From Marinobacter nanhaiticus D15-8W (GTDB lineage Bacteria > Pseudomonadota > Gammaproteobacteria > Pseudomonadales > Oleiphilaceae): a DNA stretch of 64,000 nucleotides. The notes under the pieces are model-generated. The model searched no databases. It was not told where the DNA came from and saw only the letters and a program-made list of their open reading frames with translations. The stretch is from contig NZ_AP028878.1 of the NCBI RefSeq assembly GCF_036511935.1, forward strand, positions 2,914,001 to 2,978,000. The letters run 5' to 3'. Both the position numbers and the translations under genes were made by a program. Shown here in pieces: positions 38,235 through 47,043 of this stretch (the first letter of the stretch is position 1; each line of letters begins with the position of its first letter).

Positions 38235-38609
38235 TCAGCGGTCGGGCCTGGTATGGCCCAGCGGATTCAGTGTCTGGCGAAACTGGCGATGTCGCTGCAT
38301 CGCCTCCGGATCCACCGGCTCCAGCAGACCTTCTCCCTCAAGTCGCAGCGGATCGCGGGCACGCCGCGAGACGGTCGGTGGCTGCCAGGGCAGGATGTTG
38401 AGTACCCGTGGGTAGTCGTCGTCGCCCTGGACTGAGATGCCTTCGACAGTGAGTGCCGTCCTCGTACCTGCCTGGTCCTTTTCTTTTACTTCTGGTTCTT
38501 CCGCCGACGGCGTATTGGCCGCAAAAACCGGTACAGTTGTACCACTTATTGCGATCAAGCATGCCATCATCAGTCGTGCAAAAACGCGATGGGAATCAAA
38601 GAACGTCAT
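38235..38609 (-). CDS. small exported protein of unknown function
   Basis: A 124-residue protein with a signal peptide (ARLMMACLIAISGTTVPVFA, cleavage near residue 31). The mature part is short, charged and Pro-containing (WQPPTVSRRARDPLRLEGEGLLEPVDPEAM). It has no recognised domain. Tightly packed between the TPR lipoprotein (one base away) and exbB (57 bases), it is probably an accessory component of this envelope system. Confidence 0.7.
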   Translation of the reverse strand: MTFFDSHRVFARLMMACLIAISGTTVPVFAANTPSAEEPEVKEKDQAGTRTALTVEGISVQGDDDYPRVLNILPWQPPTVSRRARDPLRLEGEGLLEPVDPEAMQRHRQFRQTLNPLGHTRPDR

Positions 38610-38610
38610 A

Positions 38611-39225
38611 TCAGTTCACCCTACGTTCCAGGTCTGCGATCCAACCCGCAACCTGTTCGTCACCGCCATCGGTCAGCACCTGGAAACGACGGTAGTGTTT
38701 GAGGGCCAGAGGCAGTTCGAGCAGGTATAGCTCCGCCAGCACCGCCAGGTTGTAATGCAGTGCCGGCGTATCGGGATGCGCCCGGAGGCCAGCCACGAAA
38801 AACTGCTTGGCCTGGTCAAAATCGCCGTGCTTCTGGCGGATCAACGCCAGGTTGTTGGAGGCCATGGGTTCTCCAGGCGCCTTTCCCAGAGCGCGGCGAT
38901 AGGCCGCTTCGGCTTCGTCCTGCCGTCCCTGCTGCTGCAATATCCAGCCTATGCGTGCGTCGATCAGTCCCATAGCAGGGCGTTGCGCCTGCAAACCCTG
39001 CAGGATATCGATCGCTCCGGCGTACTTTCGGCTGCGGACAAGATTGAGTGCACGGGCCAATTCAACCTCCTGCTCGGGACTTAGAGACTCCACGGGTTTG
39101 CGCTCGGTCGCCTGGCTATTCTCGCCGCCCCCGGGCATCGAAGCGCAACCGGCAAGACCAAGGACTACGGCGAGCAGGAAGACGAGAACACGGCATGGCC
39201 AACTAGCGTGTTTCGGCGCGGGCAT
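38611..39225 (-). CDS. TPR lipoprotein of the ExbB/TonB cluster
   Basis: From the ATG at 39225 (GGAGGT ahead of it) the product is 204 residues. The signal peptide ends in the lipobox LAGC, so it is a lipoprotein. TPR units follow (RARALNLVRSRKYAGAIDILQGL, AEAAYRRALGKAPGEPMASNNLALI, AKQFFVAGLRAHPDTPALHYNLAVL). The frame is open 43 codons further upstream, inside the preceding gene, but that stretch lacks signal features. It overlaps the end of the upstream TPR gene by 23 bases. TPR lipoproteins in such clusters may scaffold a trans-envelope complex. Confidence 0.85.
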   Translation of the reverse strand: MPAPKHASWPCRVLVFLLAVVLGLAGCASMPGGGENSQATERKPVESLSPEQEVELARALNLVRSRKYAGAIDILQGLQAQRPAMGLIDARIGWILQQQGRQDEAEAAYRRALGKAPGEPMASNNLALIRQKHGDFDQAKQFFVAGLRAHPDTPALHYNLAVLAELYLLELPLALKHYRRFQVLTDGGDEQVAGWIADLERRVN

Positions 39226-42016
39226 AATCCACCTCCTCTGGCGTCCATTCCAGCCAGCGGGTCTTGCGGCTGTAGCGGCCCGGGAACATTTCCGCCAGTG
39301 CAGCGAGGCTGCGCTCCACCCAAGGGTTGTAGATACCCTCGCCAACTTGCTCATGATTCACGGCGTGCATATCGATCGCCTTTTCCTCGAATGGATAGGC
39401 CTGCTCCTCCAGCAGGATGGCGTACTGCGCCTGCTCAAGGTCATTGAGGCCTGCGGGACGATCCGACTGCATAATGTCCCTGGCTAGCGTTCGGAACAGC
39501 TCCGCCTTGCCATAAAGCGCGTGGGACCGTGCTTCGGCGTCGCCCATGCTCTCAGCCTGGTTGTATCGATCCACGGCCGTTTGCAGGGCCCGGCGTTTGC
39601 GCATCAGGGATTGCCTGAGCGGCAGTGAAAGCGCAATGGCGTCGAACCGCGCCGACGCCGCCTCTGCCAGCACCAGGGCGGATTGCGCCGCCCAGGCCAG
39701 GGTTTCGTCGGAATGCCACTGACTGTCCAGCTCGCGCTCCACCAATGCTGTACGCATCGCCAATGCCGTGTCGTCGGGAGAGGAGGCAATAACCTGGTGG
39801 CGCAGGGTCTGGTGGCTCAGATGTTCATCGGCATCTCCCGGCGCACCGACCTGGGCGAGATAATCACCGACAATCATGTTGGCGCGGCGGGTTTCCCCGG
39901 CCTCAACAAGGAACTCGGAAGCCCTCAGCCGAGCGTCCCACGGCGATGAGCGTTGCCCCGCATGTTCCAGCAATTCCTCAGCCGCCAACACCGGCTCGCC
40001 AGCTTCGCGATAGGCCAGGACCAGCTTCTCGCTGATCGTCGATGTCAGCGGTTCCCGCGGGTAGTCCTCGCGGAACGCCTGCAACTGCTCGATGGCAGGT
40101 TGCCACTTCTCCGCGCGCAGCAATGCCGTAGCAGCGTCATAATGGGCGTTTACCGTAATCGATCGGTCGGCGCCAACTTCGGCGATTCGCCTGAAATGCT
40201 CGACGGCACGGGTAACGTCCCCTTCAGCGTCTTCCGTCTCAGCCTGCCGATAGATCGTGCGTGCCAACTGGTCGCGAATGGCCGGGTCGGTCGAATTCCC
40301 CGAAGCGGCCTCAGGCTCGGCGATCGCCAGGGCCTCACGGTAATGCTTTTCTGCGGCAACATAGTCCTCGCGCTCGTAGGCAGACTGGCCGAGTACGAGG
40401 AAGGCGGCTCGTCGCTGAGGTTCAGTGGCCCGGGGGTGCTCCACGGCCAGGATCGCTTCCCGGCCAGCTTCGACTGGCTTACCTGCAGCCAACAGACGGT
40501 TGGCCAGATCCGCATGGGCAGATGGGGCCCGAGCATCATTCGGAAAGGTCTCGCCGAAGCGGTCCACTGACCGGATCAACGCCTCGTCTCCAGCGGGCGA
40601 AGGCGATTTCCGTTCGATCAATAATGCGGCCCATGCAGCATCCGCGGCCTCGCCGTATCCTTCGGCGTGATACGCCGCCCGCGTGAAGTAGCTCTGCGCT
40701 TGCTGTTGATCGCCTGCCTGCAGCCAGGCATCACCGGCCAACCGCCACAGTTTACCCGCCTCGGAAGACTCGGCCTGATCCATCTCAAGATTCCCCAACC
40801 GGCCATAGTAGCCTGCCGCCTGGGAGAATCCCTGTTCAGCGGTCATTGGGCTTGCCTGCCCCGCCTCGCGGTATACAACGTCGGCCACATAACGCGCCAG
40901 TTGCTGCCAGAGCGCTTGCTCCGGCGCCGATAGCGCGGCGTAGGCATTCGGCGCTGCATACGCCGTGACAAAGGCTTCACGGGCTTTCTGGGCCTGCTGC
41001 TCGAAGCCACCCGCTTCCCAAATGGTTACAATCTGGGCGCGCAAGGCGGCATTGCGGGGATGAGCAGGACGTTCATCGACGAAATGCTGATTCACCGCAA
41101 CGCTGTCGGCGTAGCGCCGTTTGGCCAGGTAATAGTCACCAAGACGGTCGTATAACAGGTAGTCGTAGGGGCGGACGCCCTGCTCTGCCAGCATCTGGTC
41201 CAGGGTACGGGCGCCCCCCTGCCGCGAAGCCATCAACGCCAGAATGCGGAACGTATCGTTCACCAAGTCCTCACTACCACCCTCAAGCGCCGTAAAGCCT
41301 TCAGACCGTGCGTAGTAGTCGTCCAGGACCTCGAAGAAGGTCGTGCTGGCCATCCCCAGCTTGTGCTGCTTGTACTGGCTCCACCCCTGCATGTAGAGCG
41401 CCTTATGCTTCAGATCGGCGCGCTTTGCATGCTGGATAACCTGTTGATAGGCAATTTCCGCCTCGGTGTAGGCGCCCCGGGAGAAGGCGCTCTCGGCAAT
41501 GCGGAAACGGGCCTCAGGTGCCAGGTCTGACTGCGGATAGAGACCCACCAATTGTTTGAGACGGGTAATGGACTGGGTCTCATTGCCGATGAAGGCGTAC
41601 GCCTTGGCGGTCTGGTAGAGCAATTCATCAAGCCGCCCCTGATAGCGTCCCTGACTGACGATCATCTCGTAGCTCTTCAGGGCTTCCTTATAGATGATCT
41701 CCTCCTGTTCGGGGGACAGGTCCAACCCGTCGCCGGACAGGGAATGGAGATTGGTGAGTCGGTGCAGTGCGTCGATGCGCACTTCGGGTTCTTCCGCCTC
41801 CTCGAACAGCCGCTGATAGCGCCGGGCAACCTCCTTGGTGGAAATCGCGGGCAGTGGTCGGGAGGACATCTCCAGGAATACCGGTCGCATCTCACCGATG
41901 GTCGTGCCGTCCTCACCGAGGTTGACCTGAAAGCTCGCCGGGGTTTCCGCCCAGGCCGAAGCAGCGAGGAGACCCACGAAGAAAATCGCGCTGACCTGAG
42001 ACCGCAGCATTCTCAT
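39203..42016 (-). CDS. large exported TPR-repeat protein
   Basis: A 937-residue protein with a signal peptide (MRMLRSQVSAIFFVGLLAASAWA). Nearly the whole mature chain consists of TPR-like helical repeats, for example LDELLYQTAKAYAFIGNE, EARFRIAESAFSRGAYTEAE and AAFLVLGQSAYEREDYVAAE. No catalytic domain is seen. It is probably a periplasmic scaffold. It starts with a 4-base overlap into the upstream TPR/coiled-coil gene and is followed by the TPR lipoprotein, so the order suggests one complex with ExbB/ExbD/AgmX. Confidence 0.85.
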   Translation of the reverse strand: MRMLRSQVSAIFFVGLLAASAWAETPASFQVNLGEDGTTIGEMRPVFLEMSSRPLPAISTKEVARRYQRLFEEAEEPEVRIDALHRLTNLHSLSGDGLDLSPEQEEIIYKEALKSYEMIVSQGRYQGRLDELLYQTAKAYAFIGNETQSITRLKQLVGLYPQSDLAPEARFRIAESAFSRGAYTEAEIAYQQVIQHAKRADLKHKALYMQGWSQYKQHKLGMASTTFFEVLDDYYARSEGFTALEGGSEDLVNDTFRILALMASRQGGARTLDQMLAEQGVRPYDYLLYDRLGDYYLAKRRYADSVAVNQHFVDERPAHPRNAALRAQIVTIWEAGGFEQQAQKAREAFVTAYAAPNAYAALSAPEQALWQQLARYVADVVYREAGQASPMTAEQGFSQAAGYYGRLGNLEMDQAESSEAGKLWRLAGDAWLQAGDQQQAQSYFTRAAYHAEGYGEAADAAWAALLIERKSPSPAGDEALIRSVDRFGETFPNDARAPSAHADLANRLLAAGKPVEAGREAILAVEHPRATEPQRRAAFLVLGQSAYEREDYVAAEKHYREALAIAEPEAASGNSTDPAIRDQLARTIYRQAETEDAEGDVTRAVEHFRRIAEVGADRSITVNAHYDAATALLRAEKWQPAIEQLQAFREDYPREPLTSTISEKLVLAYREAGEPVLAAEELLEHAGQRSSPWDARLRASEFLVEAGETRRANMIVGDYLAQVGAPGDADEHLSHQTLRHQVIASSPDDTALAMRTALVERELDSQWHSDETLAWAAQSALVLAEAASARFDAIALSLPLRQSLMRKRRALQTAVDRYNQAESMGDAEARSHALYGKAELFRTLARDIMQSDRPAGLNDLEQAQYAILLEEQAYPFEEKAIDMHAVNHEQVGEGIYNPWVERSLAALAEMFPGRYSRKTRWLEWTPEEVDYARAETR

Positions 42017-43824
42017 TCGTCGCCTCCCGCCGCAGTGTCGACCGCCCGGTTCAGCGCAAGGTACTCATAGAGATGCGCAATTTGCTGCTCGCTTCTGTCC
42101 AGGTGCCCACTCATCACTGCAGATTGCCTGTCGAGAAAATGCAGCAGCGCGGAGTCCAGAGTCTTTTCGGACCGTTGGCGCAAAGACTCGATCCGATCGA
42201 GTTGCCGATCAGCTTCGACGGCAAGCTGATCAACCCGGTCGATGAGGCCCTCAAACCGCTCGGGCGCCTCATGCAACTGGTCTTCGAACCGTCCATAGCT
42301 CTGTTCAGCGGCATCAAGTGCTTTACCGATGCGGGTGAGCTCCCGTTCGTGATCCCGTCGCGCCAGGTCGAACTGCTCCTGGGCTTGCCAGGCCAATACA
42401 CCCTGCAATCTTTCCAGGCGCTCGAACTCTTCCGGCGTCAGGTTATTTTTCGCTTGCAGGGACCGCACTTGCTCCAGTTTTCGGGCCAGCTCGCCACTGG
42501 CCAATTCGGCCGATCGACCGGCTTGGGCCATTGACCGCAATGTGCCTTCAAGATCTTGCCGGCGCGCTTTCAATGTTGCGATATGCGCACCGATAACATC
42601 CAGGTCGCCGACACCCGTATGTCTGCGCAGGCTGTCCCGGCGCTGGTTCAGCATCCGGCCGAACACGTGCAGTTCCTGCTTTCGGCTGCGTAAGCGCTGC
42701 GCCATCTGGTCCAGCTCAGCGACCCGGACAACGGCGTTCTGGGCGTCGGCGCTTTCCATAAAGTGCATCAGGTAAGCCAGACGCGGCTGGGTAAGAGTCT
42801 TGCTCTCTGCCAGGAACCATTCCACGTCTTCCGCCCGGGCCGATCGGACCACGGCGTCATAGCTGCCCTGCTGCCGTATCTGCTGCTTGAGGGTCGCCAA
42901 TGTCACCAGCTCTCCCTCGAACGCGGCGATCGCACCGAGATAGGCCTCGCCGGCCTGCCCGAGGTAGCCTGCTTCGTCGAAACCCCGTCCCATGCCAAGC
43001 CATGCGTCCGCAGCGCCGGGAAAGCCCAAGGGAAATTTGCGGGCACGATGCCAGGACTGCATGGCAGCGCGATAGTTGTCCTTACGGGCATGCGCCAGGC
43101 CATGCAAGTACAGCGCCCGGGGTGTGTAATAGCCCTTCAGGGACACCTTATTGAGGAACGACAGGGCCTTGTCGGGATCCTCGCCTTTCAACGCCACGAA
43201 GCCCGCAGTGAGCTGGATCCGCTGTAGTAGATCCGGATAGGCGGTGGTTGCCCGCTCACCCAGCATAGCCTGGGCGACCCGCAATGCGATGAGGCTGCGG
43301 GCGGTGTCAGTGTCCTGCAGGGCATAGGCCGTCGCCAGGTTCAGGTAGCCTAGAGCGGCCCAATAACCCTCCGGCGCATGGGCCAGAACTTGCCCGGCGC
43401 GATCGTAGGCCGAAATTTCGATCGCTTGTTGGGCCAGCAGGAACGAGGCCTCTTGAGCTTCATCTTGTTTACCACTATGACGCAGGTCCTCCAGCAGCCG
43501 ATTTGCAACATCTGTCTGACCTATCGCCCTGTTGGCCTTGGCCAGCACGAGCGCCGCTCCCGGGTCGAGCGACTCCCCTTTATCCGCCACCTTCCCGAGG
43601 ACCTCCGCAGTCTGCTCAACCAGCCCCAAATTCCAGTAAGCCATTCCCCTCAGGATTTCTGCTTCGGACGATGGATCAGCCGCCACCCAACGCAGTGCCA
43701 TGGCAGGTTCGCCGGTGGCCAGGCTGAAACGGGCGAGCCGTTCGTTCAGGCGGTCGGCTGCAGCCAGGGCGTCACCCTGCAAGAGCACCAGAGGTAAAAG
43801 GATGCAGCTCAGGAATCGTGTCAT
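42013..43824 (-). CDS. exported TPR and coiled-coil protein
   Basis: A 603-residue protein from the ATG at 43824 (signal peptide TRFLSCILLPLVLLQGDALA). An earlier ATG at 43845 overlaps the preceding gene. The N-terminal two-thirds has TPR/SEL-like helical repeats (AEILRGMAYWNLGLVEQTAE, ALYLHGLAHARKDNYRAAM). Residues 390-590 are rich in heptad-type Leu, Glu, Arg and Gln and should form a long coiled coil (LARRDHERELTRIGKALDAAE, VDQLAVEADRQLDRIESL). It is probably periplasmic. I know of no characterised homologue. Confidence 0.82.
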   Translation of the reverse strand: MTRFLSCILLPLVLLQGDALAAADRLNERLARFSLATGEPAMALRWVAADPSSEAEILRGMAYWNLGLVEQTAEVLGKVADKGESLDPGAALVLAKANRAIGQTDVANRLLEDLRHSGKQDEAQEASFLLAQQAIEISAYDRAGQVLAHAPEGYWAALGYLNLATAYALQDTDTARSLIALRVAQAMLGERATTAYPDLLQRIQLTAGFVALKGEDPDKALSFLNKVSLKGYYTPRALYLHGLAHARKDNYRAAMQSWHRARKFPLGFPGAADAWLGMGRGFDEAGYLGQAGEAYLGAIAAFEGELVTLATLKQQIRQQGSYDAVVRSARAEDVEWFLAESKTLTQPRLAYLMHFMESADAQNAVVRVAELDQMAQRLRSRKQELHVFGRMLNQRRDSLRRHTGVGDLDVIGAHIATLKARRQDLEGTLRSMAQAGRSAELASGELARKLEQVRSLQAKNNLTPEEFERLERLQGVLAWQAQEQFDLARRDHERELTRIGKALDAAEQSYGRFEDQLHEAPERFEGLIDRVDQLAVEADRQLDRIESLRQRSEKTLDSALLHFLDRQSAVMSGHLDRSEQQIAHLYEYLALNRAVDTAAGGDE

Positions 43825-43835
43825 TGCCGACCGCC

Positions 43836-44342
43836 CTATTCCCATTCCTTGAGTCGCAGCTTCGGCTCGTAGCTGGGCGCTCGGGTCTCGAGGACCAGCT
43901 CATACTGGGCCTTGCCCGATGCTTTCCGGATCGTGAAACGAGCGTCCTTACGGTAGTAGTGGTCGTTCGTACCCTGGCCGTTGAACACCGCGCTCAACGT
44001 GTGCTCGCCGGCGGATAGGTTACCGAGATATAACCGCTGCACGCCGCCTTCTTCCAGCGCTGTGCGCTCGCGTTCGGTGTAGAGGTGCGACACTGCCGGA
44101 TGTCCGTCGATCGCAAGCTCCACGGAGTCGAGAACGAAGTAGTCGCGGGCGCTAAAGGACAGGTAAACCGCCACCTGAGTGTTGGCTGGATGAAGGATGT
44201 CCTCTTCCAGTTGGAACAGTTCCTGGTTCAGTGACGCGACATCGGCTTTCAGTTCGGCAATCTCCCGGTCGATAGATTCCGCCAAAACAGGTATTGCCGT
44301 AAAACTGGCCATCAGGGCCATGGTCAGGGCGATCAGACGCAT
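43836..44342 (-). CDS. exported coiled-coil/beta-domain protein, first gene of the TPR/ExbB cluster
   Basis: A 168-residue protein from the ATG at 44342; an ATG at 44372 is also open. A signal peptide (MRLIALTMALMASFTAIPVLA) is followed by a short coiled coil (IDREIAELKADVASLNQELFQLEE) and a beta domain with YLSFSARDYFVLDSVELAIDG and RLYLGNLSAGEHTLSAVFNG. The beta part resembles Ig-like carrier domains. It overlaps the next gene's earliest start by about 10 bases and appears to head an operon of eight genes ending at 36133. Its 5' gap should hold the operon promoter. Confidence 0.75.
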   Translation of the reverse strand: MRLIALTMALMASFTAIPVLAESIDREIAELKADVASLNQELFQLEEDILHPANTQVAVYLSFSARDYFVLDSVELAIDGHPAVSHLYTERERTALEEGGVQRLYLGNLSAGEHTLSAVFNGQGTNDHYYRKDARFTIRKASGKAQYELVLETRAPSYEPKLRLKEWE

Positions 44343-44372
44343 GGTGGGAGTCTCTCCATCTTTTCCCGGCAT

Positions 44373-44745
44373 GTCTCGATGACATCAACCCGATAGCAGC
44401 CTGCTCAGACAAATCGAGTTACATTTCGCAAGGAAGCGTAACACTGGCCCGACCGGCGAAACGGTATCCAATTCACCAAATAGAACTCTCACGAGAAGTC
44501 GATGGCTTGTTATGCGAAGTTGTTCTGTCAGAGAATTTTACAGACAGGAAACCCGACGTCGGAGGGATTTACACATCGGTGCCAACTTTTGGGTCACCTT
44601 TCGATAAAACAGGAGCCGGCGCTTGTATTTTTTATATAAGAAACTGTTTTTTATGGACTTTTTAATTCCTGGCAGAGTGTGTGCTCTGTCTCAGGTGCGG
44701 TGCAATTCTTCACTGAAGGGTAAACCGTTCGATATGCCGAGCTTC
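44373..44745. other. intergenic region upstream of the TPR/ExbB operon
   Basis: No gene was recognised. The segment contains the operon promoter on the minus strand. On the plus strand there is an unusually AT-rich stretch (TTGTATTTTTTATATAAG at 44623, then TTTTTTATGGACTTTTTAATT) about 90 bases ahead of a strong plus-strand terminator, so a short plus-strand transcript is possible. Confidence 0.5.
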
Positions 44746-44778
44746 GCCGATGCGCCTCAACCGCATCGGCTTTTTTTT
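44746..44778 (+). terminator. orphan plus-strand rho-independent terminator
   Basis: GCCGATGCG-loop-CGCATCGGC followed by eight T residues. No plus-strand gene precedes it in more than 8 kb, so it may end an unannotated small RNA. Confidence 0.88.
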
Positions 44779-44786
44779 GCCTAAAC

Positions 44787-44814
44787 GAAAAAGGCGACCT
44801 TTTCTGGCCGCCTT
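44787..44814 (-). terminator. terminator of the MoxR-vWA genes
   Basis: On the minus strand, AAGGCG-GCC pairs with GGT-CGCCTT around AGAAAA, followed by TTTC. It lies 35 bases past the vWA gene. Confidence 0.8.
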
Positions 44815-44848
44815 GGTCATTGTCCGGCACTTCAACCTGTTTCGTACC

Positions 44849-46025
44849 TTATTTACTGAGGTGGCGCATCGCTGACTCAAGCCCATCGATGGTGAGCGGA
44901 TACATGTGGTCGCCGACCAGTTGCCGCGTCATGCCGATAGAGCCCCCGGTACCCCAATAGTTCTCCGGCAGCGGATTAAGCCACACCACCTTGCGGAAAT
45001 GGTCCTGGACACGCTGGAACCAGGTTGCGCCGGCCTCCTCGTTCCAATGCTCGATAGAGCCGCCGGGATGAGAGATTTCGTAAGGCGCCATGCTGGCATC
45101 CCCGACGAAGATCACCTTATAGTCCGGCGTGTACTTGTGCAGGATATCCCAGGTACTGGTTGTCTCGTTGAAACGACGCACGTTGTTCGTCCAGACACTC
45201 TCATAGATGAAGTTATGGAAGTAGAAATACTCCATATGCTTGAACTCCATCCGTGCCGCCGAGAACAGCTCCTCGCAGACCCGGATATGCGGGTCCATGG
45301 ATCCACCCACATCGAAGAAGATCAGTACCTTCACCGCGTTGTGCCGCTCGGGCACCATCTTCAGGTCGAGGTAGCCGGCATTCCGCGCAGTGGAACGAAT
45401 CGTGTCGTCCATATCGAGCTGTTCCGCCGCGCCCTGTCGAGCGAATTTACGCAGCCGGCGCAGGGCAACCTTGATGTTGCGGATACCCAGGGTGATGCTG
45501 TCATCCAGATCCCTGAAGCCCCGTTTCTCCCAGACCTTGACCGCACGCCCATGGCGACCTTTTTCCTGGCCGATACGAAACCCTTCCGGGTTGTAGCCGT
45601 GGGCGCCGAATGGGGACGTGCCGCCGGTCCCGATCTGGCGGTTGCCGCCCTGGTGACGCTCCTTCTGGTTTTCCAACCGGTCCTTGAACGCTTTGATCAG
45701 CTCTTCCAGGCCGCCCAGCGAATCGATCTTGGCCTTCTCTTCCTCGCTCAGCTGCTTCTCGAATTCCTTACGCAGCCAGTCCTCGGGGATCAGTTGCTGC
45801 ATCAGGTCGTCGAGATTCTCGATACCCTTGAAATAGGCGTCGAACGCCCGGTCGAACTTGTCGTAGTGGCGTTCGTCCTTCACGGCATAGCCGCGCCAGG
45901 TAGTAGAACTCTTCCAGGTCGGCAAACGCCAGGCGGTGCTGCAGGGCATCGATGAGGTCGAGATACTCACGCAGGCTTGCCGGCACGCGGGCGCGGCGCA
46001 CCTCCATAAAGAAATCTATCAGCAT
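44849..46025 (-). pseudogene. CoxE-like vWA protein gene with a frameshift
   Basis: The start at 46025 has a GGAGG-type ribosome site and encodes MLIDFFMEVRRARVPASLREYLDLI...FYYLARLC, a normal CoxE-like N-terminus. At about 45884 the frame shifts, and the remainder (VKDERHYDKFDRAFDAYFKG...) continues in another frame to 44849, a loss of two bases or gain of one. The downstream part is otherwise intact, with MIDAS-like FFDVGGSMDPH and VIFVGDASMAPYE, and would make about 390 residues in all. Its MoxR partner is 44 bases upstream. It could be a real inactivation, a sequencing error or programmed shifting. Confidence 0.8.
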
Positions 46026-46068
46026 AGTGTCCTCCCTCCAGGGTCAAAAACCCCTTAAGACGCCCAGA

Positions 46069-46911
46069 TCAGCTCCGGCGACGCGCCATAAAGGCAAGTT
46101 TCTGCAGCAGGTGGACATCCTGTTCGTTCTTCACCAGCGCACCATAGAGCGGAGGCAGGGCCGATGACGTGTCTTTCTCCTGCAGCATCTTGGCGGACAA
46201 CTCGTCGGCCATGAGCAGCTTGAGCCAGTCGACCAATTCGGAAGTGGACGGTTTTTTCTTCAGTCCAGGCACCTTGCGCACATCGAAGAAGACTTCCAGT
46301 GCATCGCGCACGATCTCCTGCTGGACGTTGGGGAAATGGACCTCGACGATACTCTTCATGGTGTCGTGATCCGGGAAGCTGATGTAGTGGAAGAAACAGC
46401 GGCGCAGGAAGGCGTCCGGCAGTTCCTTCTCGTTGTTACTGGTGATCACCACGATCGGTCGTTTCTTCGCCTTCACGACCTTCTGCGTCTCGTAGACGAA
46501 GAACTCCATGCGGTCGAGTTCCAGCAGCAGGTCGTTCGGGAACTCGATGTCCGCCTTGTCGATCTCGTCGATCAGCAACACCACCTGGTCGTCCGCTTCG
46601 AAGGCCTCCCACAGCTTGCCCTTGACGATGTAGTTGCCGATGTCCTTGACCTTCTCATCCCCCAACTGGGAATCCCGCAGGCGCGACACCGCATCGTACT
46701 CATACAGGCCCTGCTGTGCCTTGGTGGTGGACTTGATGTGCCAGGTGATCAGCCGAGCCCCCAGGGCAGAGGCCATTTCCTCCGCCAGCATGGTTTTACC
46801 CGTGCCGGGCTCGCCCTTGATCAGCAGCGGTCGCTGCAAAGTGATCGCCGCATTGACGGCCATTTGCAGGTCTTCGGTGGCAACGTACTTTTCGGTACCG
46901 GTGAACTTCAT
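46069..46911 (-). CDS. MoxR-family AAA ATPase
   Basis: A 280-residue MoxR/CoxD-like ATPase. Walker A is KGEPGTGKT, Walker B LLIDEIDKAD, sensor 1 ITSNNEKELPDAFLRRC. Such ATPases pair with vWA proteins (RavA-ViaA, NorQ-NorD, CoxD-CoxE) as chaperones that insert metals or remodel complexes. Here the partner is the frameshifted CoxE-like gene just downstream. The client is unknown; no carbon monoxide dehydrogenase or nitric oxide reductase genes are present. Confidence 0.93.
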   Translation of the reverse strand: MKFTGTEKYVATEDLQMAVNAAITLQRPLLIKGEPGTGKTMLAEEMASALGARLITWHIKSTTKAQQGLYEYDAVSRLRDSQLGDEKVKDIGNYIVKGKLWEAFEADDQVVLLIDEIDKADIEFPNDLLLELDRMEFFVYETQKVVKAKKRPIVVITSNNEKELPDAFLRRCFFHYISFPDHDTMKSIVEVHFPNVQQEIVRDALEVFFDVRKVPGLKKKPSTSELVDWLKLLMADELSAKMLQEKDTSSALPPLYGALVKNEQDVHLLQKLAFMARRRS

Positions 46912-47043
46912 GGTGTCTGTCCTTTGTTAAGCTGTAAGTCGGATGAACAGAATAGCTTGAGCAACTTGAACGCTCGGTAACTTCGAGTCGCCAGCACCTT
47001 GACACCAGATGCCGGCCACGGCAGCCAGAGCAGCCCGCAACTG

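Noticed and set aside
44906..45955. 349-codon open frame on the plus strand opposite the vWA gene
   Set aside because: It mirrors the CoxE-like coding frame, with no start signal or domain of its own.
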